Assembly: GCF_001277995.1 (NCBI RefSeq)
Contig: NZ_CP009220.1
Span: 2,046,001 to 2,110,000, forward strand
DNA length: 64,000 bases
Source of the DNA: Corynebacterium deserti GIMN1.010
Lineage (GTDB): Bacteria > Actinomycetota > Actinomycetes > Mycobacteriales > Mycobacteriaceae
Direction: 5' to 3'
The position numbers were made by a program, and so were the translations under genes. Under the pieces are notes generated by a model. The model saw only the letters and a program-made list of their open reading frames with translations, was not told the origin of the DNA and did no database searches. Positions 54,577-64,000 of the stretch are shown piece by piece. Each line of letters opens with the position of its first letter. The stretch's first letter is position 1.

Positions 54577-57345
54577 ATGGCCGATCAAGCAAAACTTGGT
54601 GGCAAGCCCTCGGATGACACTAACTTCGCGATGATCCGCGATGGCGTGGCTTCTTATTTGAACGACTCCGATCCAGAGGAGACCAATGAGTGGATGGACT
54701 CTCTCGACGGTCTGCTCCAGGAGTCTTCACCAGAACGTGCTCGTTACCTCATGCTTCGTTTGCTTGAGCGTGCATCTGCAAAGCGCGTGTCTCTCCCCCC
54801 AATGACGTCTACCGACTACGTCAACACCATCCCTACCTCCATGGAGCCTGACTTCCCTGGTGATGAGGAAATGGAAAAGCGCTACCGTCGTTGGATCCGC
54901 TGGAACGCAGCCATCATGGTGCACCGCGCTCAGCGCCCAGGTATCGGAGTTGGTGGACACATCTCCACCTACGCTGGCGCTGCCCCACTTTACGAAGTTG
55001 GCTTTAACCACTTCTTCCGCGGCAAGGATCACCCAGGTGGCGGTGACCAGATCTTCTTCCAGGGTCACGCCTCCCCAGGTATGTACGCACGTGCATTTAT
55101 GGAAGGACGTCTCTCCGAAGATGACCTCGACGGATTCCGCCAGGAAGTCTCCCGCGAGCAGGGTGGCATTCCTTCCTACCCCCACCCACGTGGAATGAAG
55201 GACTTCTGGGAATTCCCAACCGTGTCCATGGGTCTTGGCCCAATGGATGCTATTTACCAGGCACGTTTTAACCGTTACCTCCACAACCGTGGCATCAAGG
55301 ACACCTCCGATCAGCACGTCTGGGCATTCCTCGGCGACGGCGAAATGGATGAGCCAGAATCACGTGGCCTCATCCAGCAGGCTGCGCTGAACAACCTGGA
55401 TAACCTGACCTTTGTGGTGAACTGTAACCTGCAGCGCCTTGATGGCCCTGTTCGCGGTAACACCAAGATTATTCAGGAACTCGAGTCCTTCTTCCGTGGC
55501 GCAGGCTGGTCTGTGATCAAGGTTGTCTGGGGTCGCGAGTGGGATGAACTCCTGGAAAAGGACAAGGATGGTGCCCTTGTCGAGATCATGAACAACACCT
55601 CTGATGGTGACTACCAGACATTTAAGGCTAACGACGGCGCCTACGTTCGTGAGCACTTCTTCGGCCGCGACCCACGCACTGCAAAGCTCGTGGAGAACAT
55701 GACCGATGAGGAAATCTGGAAGCTTCCTCGTGGTGGCCACGATTACCGCAAGGTTTACGCAGCATACAAGCGCGCGCTCGAGACCAAGGATCGCCCAACC
55801 GTCATCCTGGCTCACACCATTAAGGGTTACGGCCTTGGCCACAACTTCGAGGGTCGCAATGCAACCCACCAGATGAAGAAGCTGGCTTTGGATGACCTGA
55901 AGCTCTTCCGTGATAAGCAGGGCATCCCAATCACCGATGAGCAGCTGGAGAAGGATCCATACCTTCCTCCTTACTACCACCCAGGTGATGACGCTCCAGA
56001 AATCAAGTACATGAAGGAACGTCGTGCACAGCTCGGTGGTTACCTGCCAGAGCGTCGTGATTCCTACGAGCCAATTCAGGTTCCACCACTGGACAAGCTT
56101 CGTTCCGTCCGTAAGGGATCCGGCAAGCAGCAGGTTGCTACCACCATGGCAACCGTGCGTACTTTCAAGGAGCTCATGCGTGACAAGAACCTCGCAGAGC
56201 GATTTGTTCCGATCATCCCTGATGAGGCTCGTACCTTCGGTCTGGACTCCTGGTTCCCAACCCTGAAGATCTACAACCCACACGGCCAGAACTACGTGCC
56301 AGTGGACCACGATCTCATGCTCTCCTACCGTGAGGCACCTGAGGGACAGATCCTGCACGAGGGCATCAACGAGGCCGGTTCCATGGCATCCTTCATTGCC
56401 GCTGGTACCTCCTACGCCACCCACGGCAAGGCGATGATCCCGCTGTACATCTTCTACTCGATGTTCGGTTTCCAGCGCACCGGTGACTCCGTCTGGGCAG
56501 CTGCTGACCAGATGGCACGTGGCTTCCTTTTGGGTGCAACCGCTGGACGCACCACCCTCACCGGTGAGGGCCTACAGCACATGGATGGCCACTCCCCTGT
56601 GCTGGCGTCCACCAACCCAGCTGTTGAGTCCTACGACCCATCCTTCTCTTACGAGATCGCGCACCTGGTTCACCGTGGTATCGACCGCATGTATGGCCCA
56701 GGCAAGGGTGAGGATGTTATCTACTACATCACCATCTACAACGAGCCAGTTTCTCAGCCTGCTGAGCCAGAGGACTTGGACGTTGAGGGTCTGCACAAAG
56801 GTATTTACCTGTACTCCCGCGGTGAAGGTACCGGACACGAGGCCAACATCCTGGCTTCTGGTGTCGGTATGCAGTGGGCTATCAAGGCTCAGGAAATTCT
56901 CCAAGCAGATTACGGCGTTCGTGCGAATATCTACTCCGCAACCTCATGGGTTAACCTGGCCCGCGACGGTGCTGCTCGCAACAAGGAAGCCCTGCGTAAC
57001 CCAGGCTCCGACGTGGGAGAGGCATTCGTAACCACTCAGCTGAAGCAGACCTCCGGCCCATACGTGGCAGTGTCTGACTACGCAACTGATCTGCCAAACC
57101 AGATCCGTGAATGGGTTCCAGGCGACTACACCGTTCTGGGTGCTGACGGCTTCGGATTCTCCGATACCCGCCCAGCAGCTCGTCGCTTCTTCAACATCGA
57201 CGCAGAGTCCGTTGTTGTAGCAGTGCTGAACTCCCTGGCTCGCGAAGGAAAGATTGATACCTCCGTAGCTGCTCATGCAGCTGAGAAGTTCAAGCTGAGC
57301 GATCCAACTAGCGTTTCCGTTGATCCAAACGCTCCTGAGGAATAA
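54577..57345 (+). CDS. aceE: Pyruvate dehydrogenase E1 component
   Basis: The 922-residue homodimeric E1p decarboxylates pyruvate with thiamine diphosphate and acetylates the lipoyl groups on the AceF E2. The ThDP motif runs from [12 protein letters not shown] (about 250) to the metal-binding N in [11 protein letters not shown]. The HxxH-type substrate residues lie near 135-145 ([12 protein letters not shown]). The homodimeric form without a separate E1 beta is normal for this phylum. The ATG at 54577 is set by AGGAGG seven bases upstream; a GTG at 54571 is less likely. Confidence 0.97.
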   Translation: MADQAKLGGKPSDDTNFAMIRDGVASYLNDSDPEETNEWMDSLDGLLQESSPERARYLMLRLLERASAKRVSLPPMTSTDYVNTIPTSMEPDFPGDEEMEKRYRRWIRWNAAIMVHRAQRPGIGVGGHISTYAGAAPLYEVGFNHFFRGKDHPGGGDQIFFQGHASPGMYARAFMEGRLSEDDLDGFRQEVSREQGGIPSYPHPRGMKDFWEFPTVSMGLGPMDAIYQARFNRYLHNRGIKDTSDQHVWAFLGDGEMDEPESRGLIQQAALNNLDNLTFVVNCNLQRLDGPVRGNTKIIQELESFFRGAGWSVIKVVWGREWDELLEKDKDGALVEIMNNTSDGDYQTFKANDGAYVREHFFGRDPRTAKLVENMTDEEIWKLPRGGHDYRKVYAAYKRALETKDRPTVILAHTIKGYGLGHNFEGRNATHQMKKLALDDLKLFRDKQGIPITDEQLEKDPYLPPYYHPGDDAPEIKYMKERRAQLGGYLPERRDSYEPIQVPPLDKLRSVRKGSGKQQVATTMATVRTFKELMRDKNLAERFVPIIPDEARTFGLDSWFPTLKIYNPHGQNYVPVDHDLMLSYREAPEGQILHEGINEAGSMASFIAAGTSYATHGKAMIPLYIFYSMFGFQRTGDSVWAAADQMARGFLLGATAGRTTLTGEGLQHMDGHSPVLASTNPAVESYDPSFSYEIAHLVHRGIDRMYGPGKGEDVIYYITIYNEPVSQPAEPEDLDVEGLHKGIYLYSRGEGTGHEANILASGVGMQWAIKAQEILQADYGVRANIYSATSWVNLARDGAARNKEALRNPGSDVGEAFVTTQLKQTSGPYVAVSDYATDLPNQIREWVPGDYTVLGADGFGFSDTRPAARRFFNIDAESVVVAVLNSLAREGKIDTSVAAHAAEKFKLSDPTSVSVDPNAPEE

Positions 57346-57365
57346 AACACCTCGGTAGACAAATA

Positions 57366-57401
57366 ACACCCTCCGCCCAACGCTAGTTGGGCGGAGGGTG
57401 T
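57366..57401. terminator. Bidirectional terminator between aceE and the ABC operon
   Basis: Perfect 16-bp arms (57366-57381 and 57386-57401) with a 4-base loop between convergent genes. T-runs are weak; the minus side has TTATTTG. Confidence 0.75.
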
Positions 57402-57418
57402 CGTCGTAAAGCACGCTC

Positions 57419-58210
57419 TTAGCCGAGGAACGCCTTGTCTGAAAGGGTCGCTCCCTTAATGTTGGCGAACTCCTGGAGGAGGTCGCGGACGGTCAGCTTA
57501 GCTTTGGTAGCCTGATCGGCTTCGTAAACAATGTTGCCTTCATGCATCATGATGAGGCGATTGCCCAGGCGAATGGCCTGTTCCATGTTGTGAGTAACCA
57601 TCAACGTGGTGAGGTTGCCGTCGGCGACAATCTTTTGGGTTAACGTGGTCACAAGATCAGCGCGTTGGGGATCAAGGGCAGCGGTGTGCTCGTCGAGCAG
57701 CATGATCTTTGGCTGAGTAAAACCTGCCATGAGCAGTGACAATGCCTGTCGCTGACCACCAGAGAGCAAACCGACCTTGGCGGTAAGGCGATCTTCCAGA
57801 CCGAGCTCTAAGCGTTTGAGCTCTTCCTTGAAGTGCTCACGACGCTTGGAGGTCAACGCCATACCCAAGCCACGGCGCTTGCCGCGAAGCAGCGCGATAG
57901 CCAGGTTTTCCTCAATGGTGAGGTTCGGCGCTGTACCTGCCAGCGGATCCTGAAAGACACGACCAATGTAGCGGGCGCGCTTGTGTTCAGTCATCTTGTT
58001 GACCTTGTTGCCATCGATGGTGATGGTTCCAGAATCAACAAGCAGACGGCCAGAAACTGCATTGAGCAGCGTCGACTTACCAGCTCCGTTGGAACCGATG
58101 ACAGTGACAAAGTCACCTTCTGCCATCTCAAGCGTGAGGTTTTGCAGCGCACGACGCTCATTGACAGTGCCAGCGAAGAAGGTCTTGGAAATTCCGTTAA
58201 TTGCTAGCAC
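57419..58210 (-). CDS. ABC transporter ATP-binding protein (TrpX-type importer)
   Basis: The 263-residue ATPase has the Walker A motif GSNGAGKST (about 38-46), the signature LLSGGQRQALS (about 148) and the Walker B segment IMLLDEHTAALD. It pairs with the permease and lipoprotein genes upstream on the same strand; the GTG start lies four bases after the permease stop. Members of this importer group carry small ligands such as amino acids; the ligand here is not known. Confidence 0.92.
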   Translation of the reverse strand: MLAINGISKTFFAGTVNERRALQNLTLEMAEGDFVTVIGSNGAGKSTLLNAVSGRLLVDSGTITIDGNKVNKMTEHKRARYIGRVFQDPLAGTAPNLTIEENLAIALLRGKRRGLGMALTSKRREHFKEELKRLELGLEDRLTAKVGLLSGGQRQALSLLMAGFTQPKIMLLDEHTAALDPQRADLVTTLTQKIVADGNLTTLMVTHNMEQAIRLGNRLIMMHEGNIVYEADQATKAKLTVRDLLQEFANIKGATLSDKAFLG

Positions 58211-58213
58211 GGG

Positions 58214-59113
58214 TTACGCCTCCACTCCTGCTAGTTGTGGCTGTTGCTTGGGCTTTGGGCTGCGGGAGAACTTCGCGCGCCAACGCGGCAGCAACATCGC
58301 AACAACGACCAAGATCGCAGAAATAGCCTTCATATCGTTTGGATCCAAGCCCACACGCAGTGCTGCGAAAATGATGAGCCTGTAGGCAATCGCACCAACA
58401 ATAACTGCCAAAACTGCAAGCCACACGCGACGTTGGCCAAAGATTGCTTGGCCAAGAATTACCGATGCCAGGCCGATAACGATCAGGCCAATGCCCATGG
58501 AGATATCTGCAAAGCCTTGGTACTGCGCGATGAGTGCACCAGCCAGGCCAACGAATCCGTTGGACAAAGAGATGGTGAGAATCTTGGTAAAGTCCGTGGA
58601 CACACCAAAAGACTGCACCATTGGGCCGTTGTCACCAGTAGAACGCAACGATAGGCCAATGTCAGTGTTAAGGAACCACACCACGACGAGGCCGAGCACT
58701 GCAACAGCAACGGCAATGATGGCTGGGCCGGCCCAGGTGCCCAGTAGGCCGGCGTCGCGAAGCGGGGTAAAGAGGTTATCGGTGCGCAATAATGGCACGT
58801 TCGCGCCACCCATGATGCGCAGGTTTACGGACCACAACGCGATCATCGTCAAAATACCTGCGAGAAGACCATCGATCTTGCCCTTAGTGTGCAGGAGACC
58901 AGTGATCATTCCTGCGATGAAACCGGTGACAAAACCTGCTGCCGTCGCAAGGATAGGGTTCCAACCATTCATCAACGCCATTGCTGCCGTAGCAGCGCCG
59001 GTGGTGAGGCTTCCATCAACGGTGAGGTCGGGGAAGTTGAGTACACGGAACGTCAGGTAGACGCCCAATGCCACAACTCCGTACAGCAATCCGAACTCAA
59101 AAGCGCCAATCAT
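58214..59113 (-). CDS. ABC transporter permease
   Basis: The 299-residue protein has about 8-9 membrane helices of the branched-chain/TrpXYZ-type permease fold (GVYLTFRVLNFPDLTVDGSLTTGA, a family signature). It lies between its binding protein and ATPase genes; its ATG overlaps the stop of the binding-protein gene as ATGA. The transporter is an importer; the ligand is unknown. Confidence 0.9.
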   Translation of the reverse strand: MIGAFEFGLLYGVVALGVYLTFRVLNFPDLTVDGSLTTGAATAAMALMNGWNPILATAAGFVTGFIAGMITGLLHTKGKIDGLLAGILTMIALWSVNLRIMGGANVPLLRTDNLFTPLRDAGLLGTWAGPAIIAVAVAVLGLVVVWFLNTDIGLSLRSTGDNGPMVQSFGVSTDFTKILTISLSNGFVGLAGALIAQYQGFADISMGIGLIVIGLASVILGQAIFGQRRVWLAVLAVIVGAIAYRLIIFAALRVGLDPNDMKAISAILVVVAMLLPRWRAKFSRSPKPKQQPQLAGVEA

Positions 59114-60108
59114 ACGCGGTCGGCCTTATCCAAAATTTCCTGAGGAATCACAACGCCTTGACGCTCTGCTGCATCTTCGTTGATCACGTAAGTGAACTCA
59201 GTTGCGGTCTCCACAGGCATGGTTGCTGGGTCAGCCCCGTCCTGCAGAATACGCAGAGCCATCTCGCCGGTCTGGCGGCCAAGTTCGGTGTAATCAATAC
59301 CCAGGGTTGCTACTGCGCCACCTTCAACAGTGCCAGCTTCTGCAGCAAGAACTGGGATGGACTTCTGCTCAGCAACCTGAACGAGGGAAGAAATACCGGA
59401 CACAACCATGTTGTCGGTTGGAACGTAGATGACATCAACATCGCCCAGGGCTTCAACAGCTTGCTGAATCTCATTGACGGTGGTGACAGTCTGGGTCTCA
59501 ACAGAAAGTCCAAGTGGCTCTGCAGCGCGGGTCACTTCATCTACCTGGACCTGGGAGTTAACCTCACCAGATGCGTAAACAATTCCGATGGTTTCTGCAT
59601 CTGGAACCAGCTGCTGAAGCAGTTCGAGCTGCTCATCGATAGGAGCGATATCGGAAGTGCCGGTGACGTTTCCGCCAGGAGCCTCATTGGAATCAACAAG
59701 TTCTGCGGATACAGCATCAGTCACTGCGGTGAATAGCACTGGAATGTCGGTGATGTTCTGCGCGGTTGCCTGCGCTGCTGGAGTTGCCACTGCAAGAACG
59801 AGATCCAAGTTGTCAGAAGCAAACTGCTGCGCGATGGTCAGTGCAGTTCCCTGCTCACCGTTAGCGTTTTGCTCTTCAAAGGTGACGTCAACGCCTGCGT
59901 CTTCAAATGCCTCTTTGAATCCGGCAGATGCCGCGTCGAGCGCTGGGTGCTGAACAAGCTGGTTGATGCCAATGGTGTAGGACTCTCCACCTGCGGAATC
60001 AGCCGAGCTGCCTGCAGAGTCAGAGGAGGAATCGCTGGAGCATGAGGCCAGAGCTAGAGCACCGACGGTAAAGATGCTTGCGAGTACCTTCGAACGGGAA
60101 GAAAACAT
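59110..60108 (-). CDS. ABC substrate-binding lipoprotein
   Basis: The 332-residue precursor has a lipoprotein signal with the lipobox LASC (Cys23), a Ser/Asp-rich spacer and a two-lobed binding protein of the PF04392 group (TIGINQLVQHPALD..., LVLAVATPAAQATAQ, DVIYVPTDNMVVS, TLGIDYTELGRQTG). Relatives bind Trp, Tyr or other small molecules. AAGGAG lies eight bases before the ATG at 60108. First gene of the three-gene operon. Confidence 0.92.
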   Translation of the reverse strand: MFSSRSKVLASIFTVGALALASCSSDSSSDSAGSSADSAGGESYTIGINQLVQHPALDAASAGFKEAFEDAGVDVTFEEQNANGEQGTALTIAQQFASDNLDLVLAVATPAAQATAQNITDIPVLFTAVTDAVSAELVDSNEAPGGNVTGTSDIAPIDEQLELLQQLVPDAETIGIVYASGEVNSQVQVDEVTRAAEPLGLSVETQTVTTVNEIQQAVEALGDVDVIYVPTDNMVVSGISSLVQVAEQKSIPVLAAEAGTVEGGAVATLGIDYTELGRQTGEMALRILQDGADPATMPVETATEFTYVINEDAAERQGVVIPQEILDKADRV

Positions 60109-60379
60109 GGCACATCTCCTTTTAAGGTGTGAAAGTTTCAGGAATCAGACAGCGCCCAAAAGAATGTCTCGGTGAGGTGTTCAGGGAATCCTCACGTCGA
60201 AGCACACCATTTGTGAATTGTCTCATGTCTGAATTTACTTGTTTGACTGGTCATATGTGCAATCTTTGTGCTCCAGCGGGTGCCCCAACACCTAATATGC
60301 AGATGTGATTCTTCTAGTTTTGTGCTAGAAGGACTTCATACTCCGTTCCCGGGGGCAAAAGACTAGAGTGGGGTGCATC
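60109..60379. other. Divergent region between the ABC operon and the DUF1707 gene
   Basis: About 270 bp with the promoters of both. A hairpin with arms GTGAGG and CCTCAC lies at about 60171-60194, inside the probable ABC leader. On the plus strand a TAGAGT -10-like box at 60363-60368 precedes the DUF1707 gene. No gene seen. Confidence 0.45.
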
Positions 60380-61264
60380 ATGAACGCTTCCTCGAATACA
60401 CCAAGTGACTCTGACCGCGAATTCCTCCAAGCAGAGCTCACCCGGCTTGTTGGCCAGGGTCGACTCGATTTAGACACGTACCAAAACATTGTGGACACAG
60501 TGTGGTCCACTGATGACATGGGCGAATTGGTGCGCATTCGAGCGCGTTTCCTCGGAGGCCCGCAGTTCCAGCACCCGGGCACCTCACAAGGCCACCGCCC
60601 GCCACCTCATCCGGAGCAGCAACAGGCACCTGGATATCAGCAGGGGCACCAGCAGAGCCATCAGCAGGATCATCAGCATTTTGGGCAGCCCGCATACAAC
60701 CCGAATTTTCCTGGCCAGCAGCCGCAGCACTTCCCGCCGCAACAGCAGCATCCTCAGCAGCCACAGCAACCGCATCCGGGCTACTACCCCATGCAGCAAC
60801 CCCCCACGCAGCCGGGTCAGTATCAGCCATCACCGCACGGCGGGATTCCCATGGGTGGACAACCTGCTCAACCGGTTAATGGTCAATATCCCCGTGAACC
60901 AGAGACCTCAACGATGGGGTCTATCAGGAAAACCGGTGAGTGGCTTGTTCCTGCTTATTCGGAGTATCGCTTAAATGGAGCGGATCTCTATCTTGATATC
61001 CGTCACGCCACCGCTGCGGCGCCTGTTATTACTTTTGATGTGAACATGACGATGGCGGCAATGACGGTGATTGTTCCGCCGGGTGTGCATGTTGATGTGC
61101 AAATGACGGCCAAGAACTGGTCTGATTTCAAAATCGATACGTCCACGCCGATTCCCGGCGCGCCTCGGGTGATTATCACGGGTGTTTCTCGCGCATCAGG
61201 GTTGAAAGTGTTTACCCGATCACCTCATGAGCGCATTGGATTCTGGAAGCAAATGGGCATGTAA
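60380..61264 (+). CDS. DUF1707 / LiaF-like envelope stress protein
   Basis: The 294-residue protein has an N-terminal DUF1707 helix pair (about 12-60; ELTRLVGQGRLDLDTYQNIVDTVWSTDD), a long low-complexity middle very rich in Gln, His and Pro (about 65-175) and a C-terminal beta-rich LiaF-like domain (about 190-285). No membrane segment is obvious. DUF1707 proteins are often membrane-linked regulators of envelope stress. The ATG at 60380 is about ten bases past a TAGAGT box, with little leader. Confidence 0.82.
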   Translation: MNASSNTPSDSDREFLQAELTRLVGQGRLDLDTYQNIVDTVWSTDDMGELVRIRARFLGGPQFQHPGTSQGHRPPPHPEQQQAPGYQQGHQQSHQQDHQHFGQPAYNPNFPGQQPQHFPPQQQHPQQPQQPHPGYYPMQQPPTQPGQYQPSPHGGIPMGGQPAQPVNGQYPREPETSTMGSIRKTGEWLVPAYSEYRLNGADLYLDIRHATAAAPVITFDVNMTMAAMTVIVPPGVHVDVQMTAKNWSDFKIDTSTPIPGAPRVIITGVSRASGLKVFTRSPHERIGFWKQMGM

Positions 61265-61271
61265 CACCTGA

Positions 61272-62291
61272 CTACAGGTGGTCGAGGATATTTCCGATTG
61301 CGTTGTTGAGGATTCCTGGGGCTTCCAAAGGCAGCATGTGTCCGGCACCTTCCGCCACCTGAAGGCGAGCGCCTGGCCAGACTTCACAAATGCGGTCGGC
61401 CTGGCTGATTGGGGTGACGTCATCGCGTTCACCGGCAAGGACGTAGCCGTCCAAACCTTGTAAAGCTGGTGCGGCATCAAGCTCGTCGTGTTCTTGGAGG
61501 TCCTCGAAAAATCCCACGAAAGTATCAAGTGGGGTTTCATGGATCATGGCAGCGTGAAAATCGATGACATTGTCGTTGGTATCGCGTTGAAATACCGCGG
61601 TGGCCAGGGTGGGGGCTAAGAATTTGGTGGCGTATTCGCGGAATTTTTGGGCGTCGTTGGGGGCTGCTTCGACAGCGGTTTTCACTTTGTCCGCGATCGG
61701 CGATGCCAGCACCTGAGGAAGTCCCTGGGTAGACAATGATTCAATCGAGGTAGCCACAAGAACTATGCCTTTGATGCGTTCGCGGAGTTCTTCGCCGGCG
61801 CGCTTCACCAGGTTGAGTGCTGTAAGTCCACCAAGCGAATGCCCAACGATGACGAGTGGTCCGGTGGGTGCATGTTCGTTGATGGCAGCCAGCACATCGT
61901 CGGCGGTGCCCTCGACAGTGCAAAGTTCTGGTGCAACCTGCCCGGTGGCGCCGTGGCCGCGGGCGTCGATAAGCACGCTTTTTACTTTCGGGTAGAAGGT
62001 CTGCAGGTAATCAACCTGCTTATAGTACACCTCCGCGGCGAGGGTGAAGCCATGGATGAATACGACTGTCGCATCGGATGGTGCGGGCTCAACGGGGCCG
62101 ACAACGTAGGAGTGGATGCTAATGCCGTCGGATTCGACGATGGTGTGGCGATCAACGTGCTCGAGTCCGGGGGTGCGGTTTTTGCTGTACTCCGCGCCGC
62201 GTTCCAGAAGCAGCCTGCGACGTCCGCTTGGTGTGGTTCTCAATCGCGCGGTGTGTGCACGTCCCCGAAGTGCGCCTCGTTGTTTAGCCAT
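61272..62291 (-). CDS. Alpha/beta hydrolase
   Basis: The 339-residue protein has the lipase-like fold with oxyanion segment FIHGFTL, nucleophile elbow GHSLGG (Ser about residue 147), and His in GAGHMLPLE near the C-terminus. The basic N-terminus (about 1-40) is not clearly a signal peptide. Substrate unknown. I chose the ATG at 62291, where a TAGCCT box ends seven bases upstream; the open extension to 62363 would run into the divergent ACP promoter. It is 7 bp from the convergent DUF1707 gene. Confidence 0.87.
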   Translation of the reverse strand: MAKQRGALRGRAHTARLRTTPSGRRRLLLERGAEYSKNRTPGLEHVDRHTIVESDGISIHSYVVGPVEPAPSDATVVFIHGFTLAAEVYYKQVDYLQTFYPKVKSVLIDARGHGATGQVAPELCTVEGTADDVLAAINEHAPTGPLVIVGHSLGGLTALNLVKRAGEELRERIKGIVLVATSIESLSTQGLPQVLASPIADKVKTAVEAAPNDAQKFREYATKFLAPTLATAVFQRDTNDNVIDFHAAMIHETPLDTFVGFFEDLQEHDELDAAPALQGLDGYVLAGERDDVTPISQADRICEVWPGARLQVAEGAGHMLPLEAPGILNNAIGNILDHL

Positions 62292-62380
62292 AAAGTAGAG
62301 GCTACAGGCACCCAGCCGTAGCCAGCGCACCAGCAGTTCCCCGGAACAATCTCCAGCGAACAATGAGGTAATTTGGTGGC

Positions 62381-62674
62381 ATGCAGCTAAATGACTTGAA
62401 ATCCGGCTTCAATGGTGACAACACCCCCGATGAAAACCTGAGTGTTTTCGCTTCCCTTGCCCAAATTTTGCAGGATATCGGTGGAATTTCTAAGGAAACC
62501 ATTTCACCCGAGTCCCGTTTTCTTGATGATCTCGCGGTGAGTTCCCTTAACTTCATTGAGCTCATCGTCACCGTCGAGGACACGTTTGGGGTGCGCATTG
62601 AGGACACGGAGGCGCAGGACTTTAAAACAGTGCAGGATGTCGTGGACTTCATCAACACAAACAAAGAGTCTTAA
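62381..62674 (+). CDS. Acyl carrier protein, orphan
   Basis: The 97-residue protein is an acyl carrier protein with the phosphopantetheine Ser in DDLAVSSLNFIEL (usual DSLxxVE) at about residue 57, an acidic helix II, and a short N-terminal extension. No fatty acid or polyketide synthase gene is adjacent. It could serve a separate acyl-transfer path; Corynebacterium fatty acid synthesis uses a large FAS-I with its own carrier domain. The start lacks a ribosome site and has an AT-rich -10-like segment just upstream. Confidence 0.9.
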   Translation: MQLNDLKSGFNGDNTPDENLSVFASLAQILQDIGGISKETISPESRFLDDLAVSSLNFIELIVTVEDTFGVRIEDTEAQDFKTVQDVVDFINTNKES

Positions 62675-62731
62675 ACCACTAAAACGTGATAATAGCAGGA
62701 CAATTCGGGCAGAAACAGGAACAATGGTGTT

Positions 62732-63562
62732 ATGACAGTCAATATTTCCTATCTCACCGACATGGATGGCGTCCTAATCAAAGAAGGAGACATGATCCCG
62801 GGCGCGGATCGATTCCTTCAAGCACTCATTGACAACGATGTTGAGTTCATGGTGCTCACCAACAACTCCATCTTTACCCCTCGTGATCTGTCCGCTCGCC
62901 TCAAGCACTCCGGACTAGATATCCCGCCAGAGCGCATTTGGACTGCTGCGACTGCTACCGCGCACTTCTTGAAATCTCAGATGAAGGAAGGCACCGCCTA
63001 CGCTGTTGGTGAATCCGGTTTGACCACCGCGCTTCACACTGCGGGCTGGGTCCTAACCGATTCCAACCCTGAGTTTGTCGTACTGGGTGAAACCCGAACA
63101 TATTCGTTCGAGGCTATAACGACCGCGATTAACCTCATTTTGGGTGGTGCTCGCTTCATCTGCACCAACCCTGATGTCACAGGCCCTTCCCCGACGGGTA
63201 TTTTGCCAGCAACTGGATCTGTCGCAGCGCTGATTACGGCGGCAACAGGCGCTGAGCCTTACTACATCGGCAAGCCCAACCCAGTCATGATGCGCAGCGC
63301 GCTCAACACCATCGGCGCTCACTCTGAACACACCGTCATGATCGGTGACCGCATGGACACCGACGTGAAATCTGGCCTGGAGGCGGGCCTTCGAACCGTA
63401 TTGGTCCGCAGCGGAATTTCCGACGACGCCGAGATCAGCCGCTACCCCTTCCGCCCGACGCACGTCATCAACTCCATCGCTGACCTCGCAGACACGTGGG
63501 ACGATCCCTTCGGCGACGGCTCCTTCCAGGTTTCTGACCACGAGCAAGAATTCGAAGGCTGA
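62732..63562 (+). CDS. HAD-IIA phosphatase (NagD-like)
   Basis: The 276-residue protein has HAD motif I as LTDMDGVLIKEGD (nucleophile Asp at about 10), motif II as VLTNNS, the cap domain of the IIA class, Lys in YYIGKPNP and motif IV MIGDRMDTDV. NagD-type enzymes act on nucleotide monophosphates or sugar phosphates. Close downstream of the ACP gene on the same strand (57 bp). Confidence 0.9.
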   Translation: MTVNISYLTDMDGVLIKEGDMIPGADRFLQALIDNDVEFMVLTNNSIFTPRDLSARLKHSGLDIPPERIWTAATATAHFLKSQMKEGTAYAVGESGLTTALHTAGWVLTDSNPEFVVLGETRTYSFEAITTAINLILGGARFICTNPDVTGPSPTGILPATGSVAALITAATGAEPYYIGKPNPVMMRSALNTIGAHSEHTVMIGDRMDTDVKSGLEAGLRTVLVRSGISDDAEISRYPFRPTHVINSIADLADTWDDPFGDGSFQVSDHEQEFEG

Positions 63563-63602
63563 TACGCTGCACAGCGCCGTCTGCATGTCTAGTCTGTAGC
63601 TC

Positions 63603-64000
63603 ATGGGATTAGCAGACATCGTCCGCGCTATAGAAAACAAAACCAACACGGCAACGCTCAAATGGTCCAAAAACCAAGGATGGCGGCCCGAAGTCACCGG
63701 CTTTTCCGGATACGGCTCCGGGCGACGCGCGCGCATCCTGGCGCGCGTGCTTATGTCCGACCCCGAAAATAAGCTTGTCGACGCCTCCGCTTCAGCCCCC
63801 ACCCTTAGCGAACAGGCCCAACGTGGCTGGCGGCAATTTTTTACCATCCAAGTAGGCAACCTCCCCGTCAGCGTCACCGTGGGAGACAAAACCATTGAAT
63901 CCACCACCAACCAAAACGGATACGTGGATCTCTTGGTGGAAGACCACGGACTCGAACCCGGATGGCACACCATCTCCATCACCGCGGAAGGATCCGAGCC
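63603..64000 (+). CDS. App1-like (DUF2183) protein, N-terminal part (runs off window)
   Basis: Only about 132 residues are visible. They contain the segment FSGYGSGRRARILARVLMS, which matches the opening of actinobacterial DUF2183 proteins (GYGxxxRVRVLGRVL), whose C-terminal App1-type phosphatidate phosphatase domain would lie beyond the edge. A beta-rich accessory domain (about 80-132) follows. The ATG has TAGTCT ending seven bases upstream, so it is probably leaderless. A dispersed 12-bp motif copy lies at 63773. Confidence 0.72.
   Translation, partial: MGLADIVRAIENKTNTATLKWSKNQGWRPEVTGFSGYGSGRRARILARVLMSDPENKLVDASASAPTLSEQAQRGWRQFFTIQVGNLPVSVTVGDKTIESTTNQNGYVDLLVEDHGLEPGWHTISITAEGSE

Noticed and set aside
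55360-56424. 354-residue minus-strand ORF over aceE
   Set aside because: Antisense shadow; the aceE frame is intact and certain.
60109-60379. T-box or metabolite riboswitch before the ABC importer
   Set aside because: Only a short hairpin is visible; none of the conserved blocks of a known riboswitch class was found.

Overview
ORGANISM. The window is a stretch of Corynebacterium chromosome, almost certainly C. glutamicum or a very close relative. The evidence is a set of gene families and a gene order that belong together in that species: ctaE-qcrCAB, ctaCF, ltsA, ilvE, pepA, an E2 acyltransferase (aceF/sucB) with three lipoyl domains, lipBA, the succinate exporter sucE, glnA, thrC, hmuO, glnA2-glnE, rnpB and aceE. 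Much of the order also matches the Mycobacterium tuberculosis Rv2193-Rv2241 region (from memory of that genome, not a search). There is no prophage, insertion sequence, CRISPR array, integrase or recognisable defence island. This is core genome with small accessory scars. LAYOUT. 1-2113: two NlpC/P60 cell-wall hydrolases on the minus strand, the second behind a clear c-di-AMP (ydaO-type) riboswitch. 2136-8756: the cytochrome bc1-aa3 respiratory supercomplex (qcrB, qcrA, qcrC, ctaE, ctaF, ctaC), all minus strand. 9346-18202: ltsA (asparagine synthetase type, cell-envelope related), an A-type Fe-S carrier, a DUF3043 membrane protein, cobT standing alone, an SDR, ilvE, pepA and a small conserved protein. 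18329-25184: lipoate and 2-oxoacid dehydrogenase block (aceF, lipB, lipA), a DUF4191 protein and sucE. 25276-34832: RDD protein, glnA, a 55-residue ORF, Nudix, LLM oxidoreductase, RidA, thrC, a tiny membrane protein, an MFS transporter and its decayed tandem copy. 34869-45839: an acidic Gly/Phe-rich protein, hmuO, glnE, glnA2, a DUF2786 protein, a CYTH-CHAD protein and a divergent galactokinase-like protein. 45861-53345: RNB exoribonuclease, rnpB, RNase H-CobC fusion, zinc-ribbon protein, NIF3 protein, HAD protein, ptpA, SURF1 and tRNA-Val. 53456-64000: DUF3052 protein, aceE, a three-gene ABC importer, a DUF1707 envelope protein, an alpha/beta hydrolase, an orphan acyl carrier protein, a NagD-type HAD and the start of an App1-like protein. 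HOW THE GENES CONNECT. The respiratory genes use reducing power made by pyruvate and 2-oxoglutarate oxidation. aceE (E1p) and aceF (E2) encode two of those subunits, and lipB/lipA attach and build the lipoyl groups on E2. SURF1 helps assemble the aa3 oxidase. glnA, glnA2 and glnE form the nitrogen-assimilation group, with a probable AmtR operator over the glnA promoter. POINTS OF INTEREST. (1) A 12-bp motif, GCGTCGAYAAGC (A also allowed at Y), occurs exactly 15 times in both orientations, inside unrelated genes and between genes, far above chance. (2) A c-di-AMP riboswitch controls an NlpC/P60 gene. (3) A 364-bp perfect direct repeat lies inside aceF. (4) A tandem 13-bp repeat runs into the ribosome-binding site of the CYTH-CHAD gene. 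(5) The pepA terminator lies inside the convergent neighbour's coding sequence. (6) Many genes look leaderless, with a -10 box ending 5-8 bases before the start codon. (7) A tandem MFS paralogue has decayed, and the galactokinase-like protein has lost family motifs. I did not find an obviously new multi-gene system; the dispersed 12-mer is the strongest unexplained signal.
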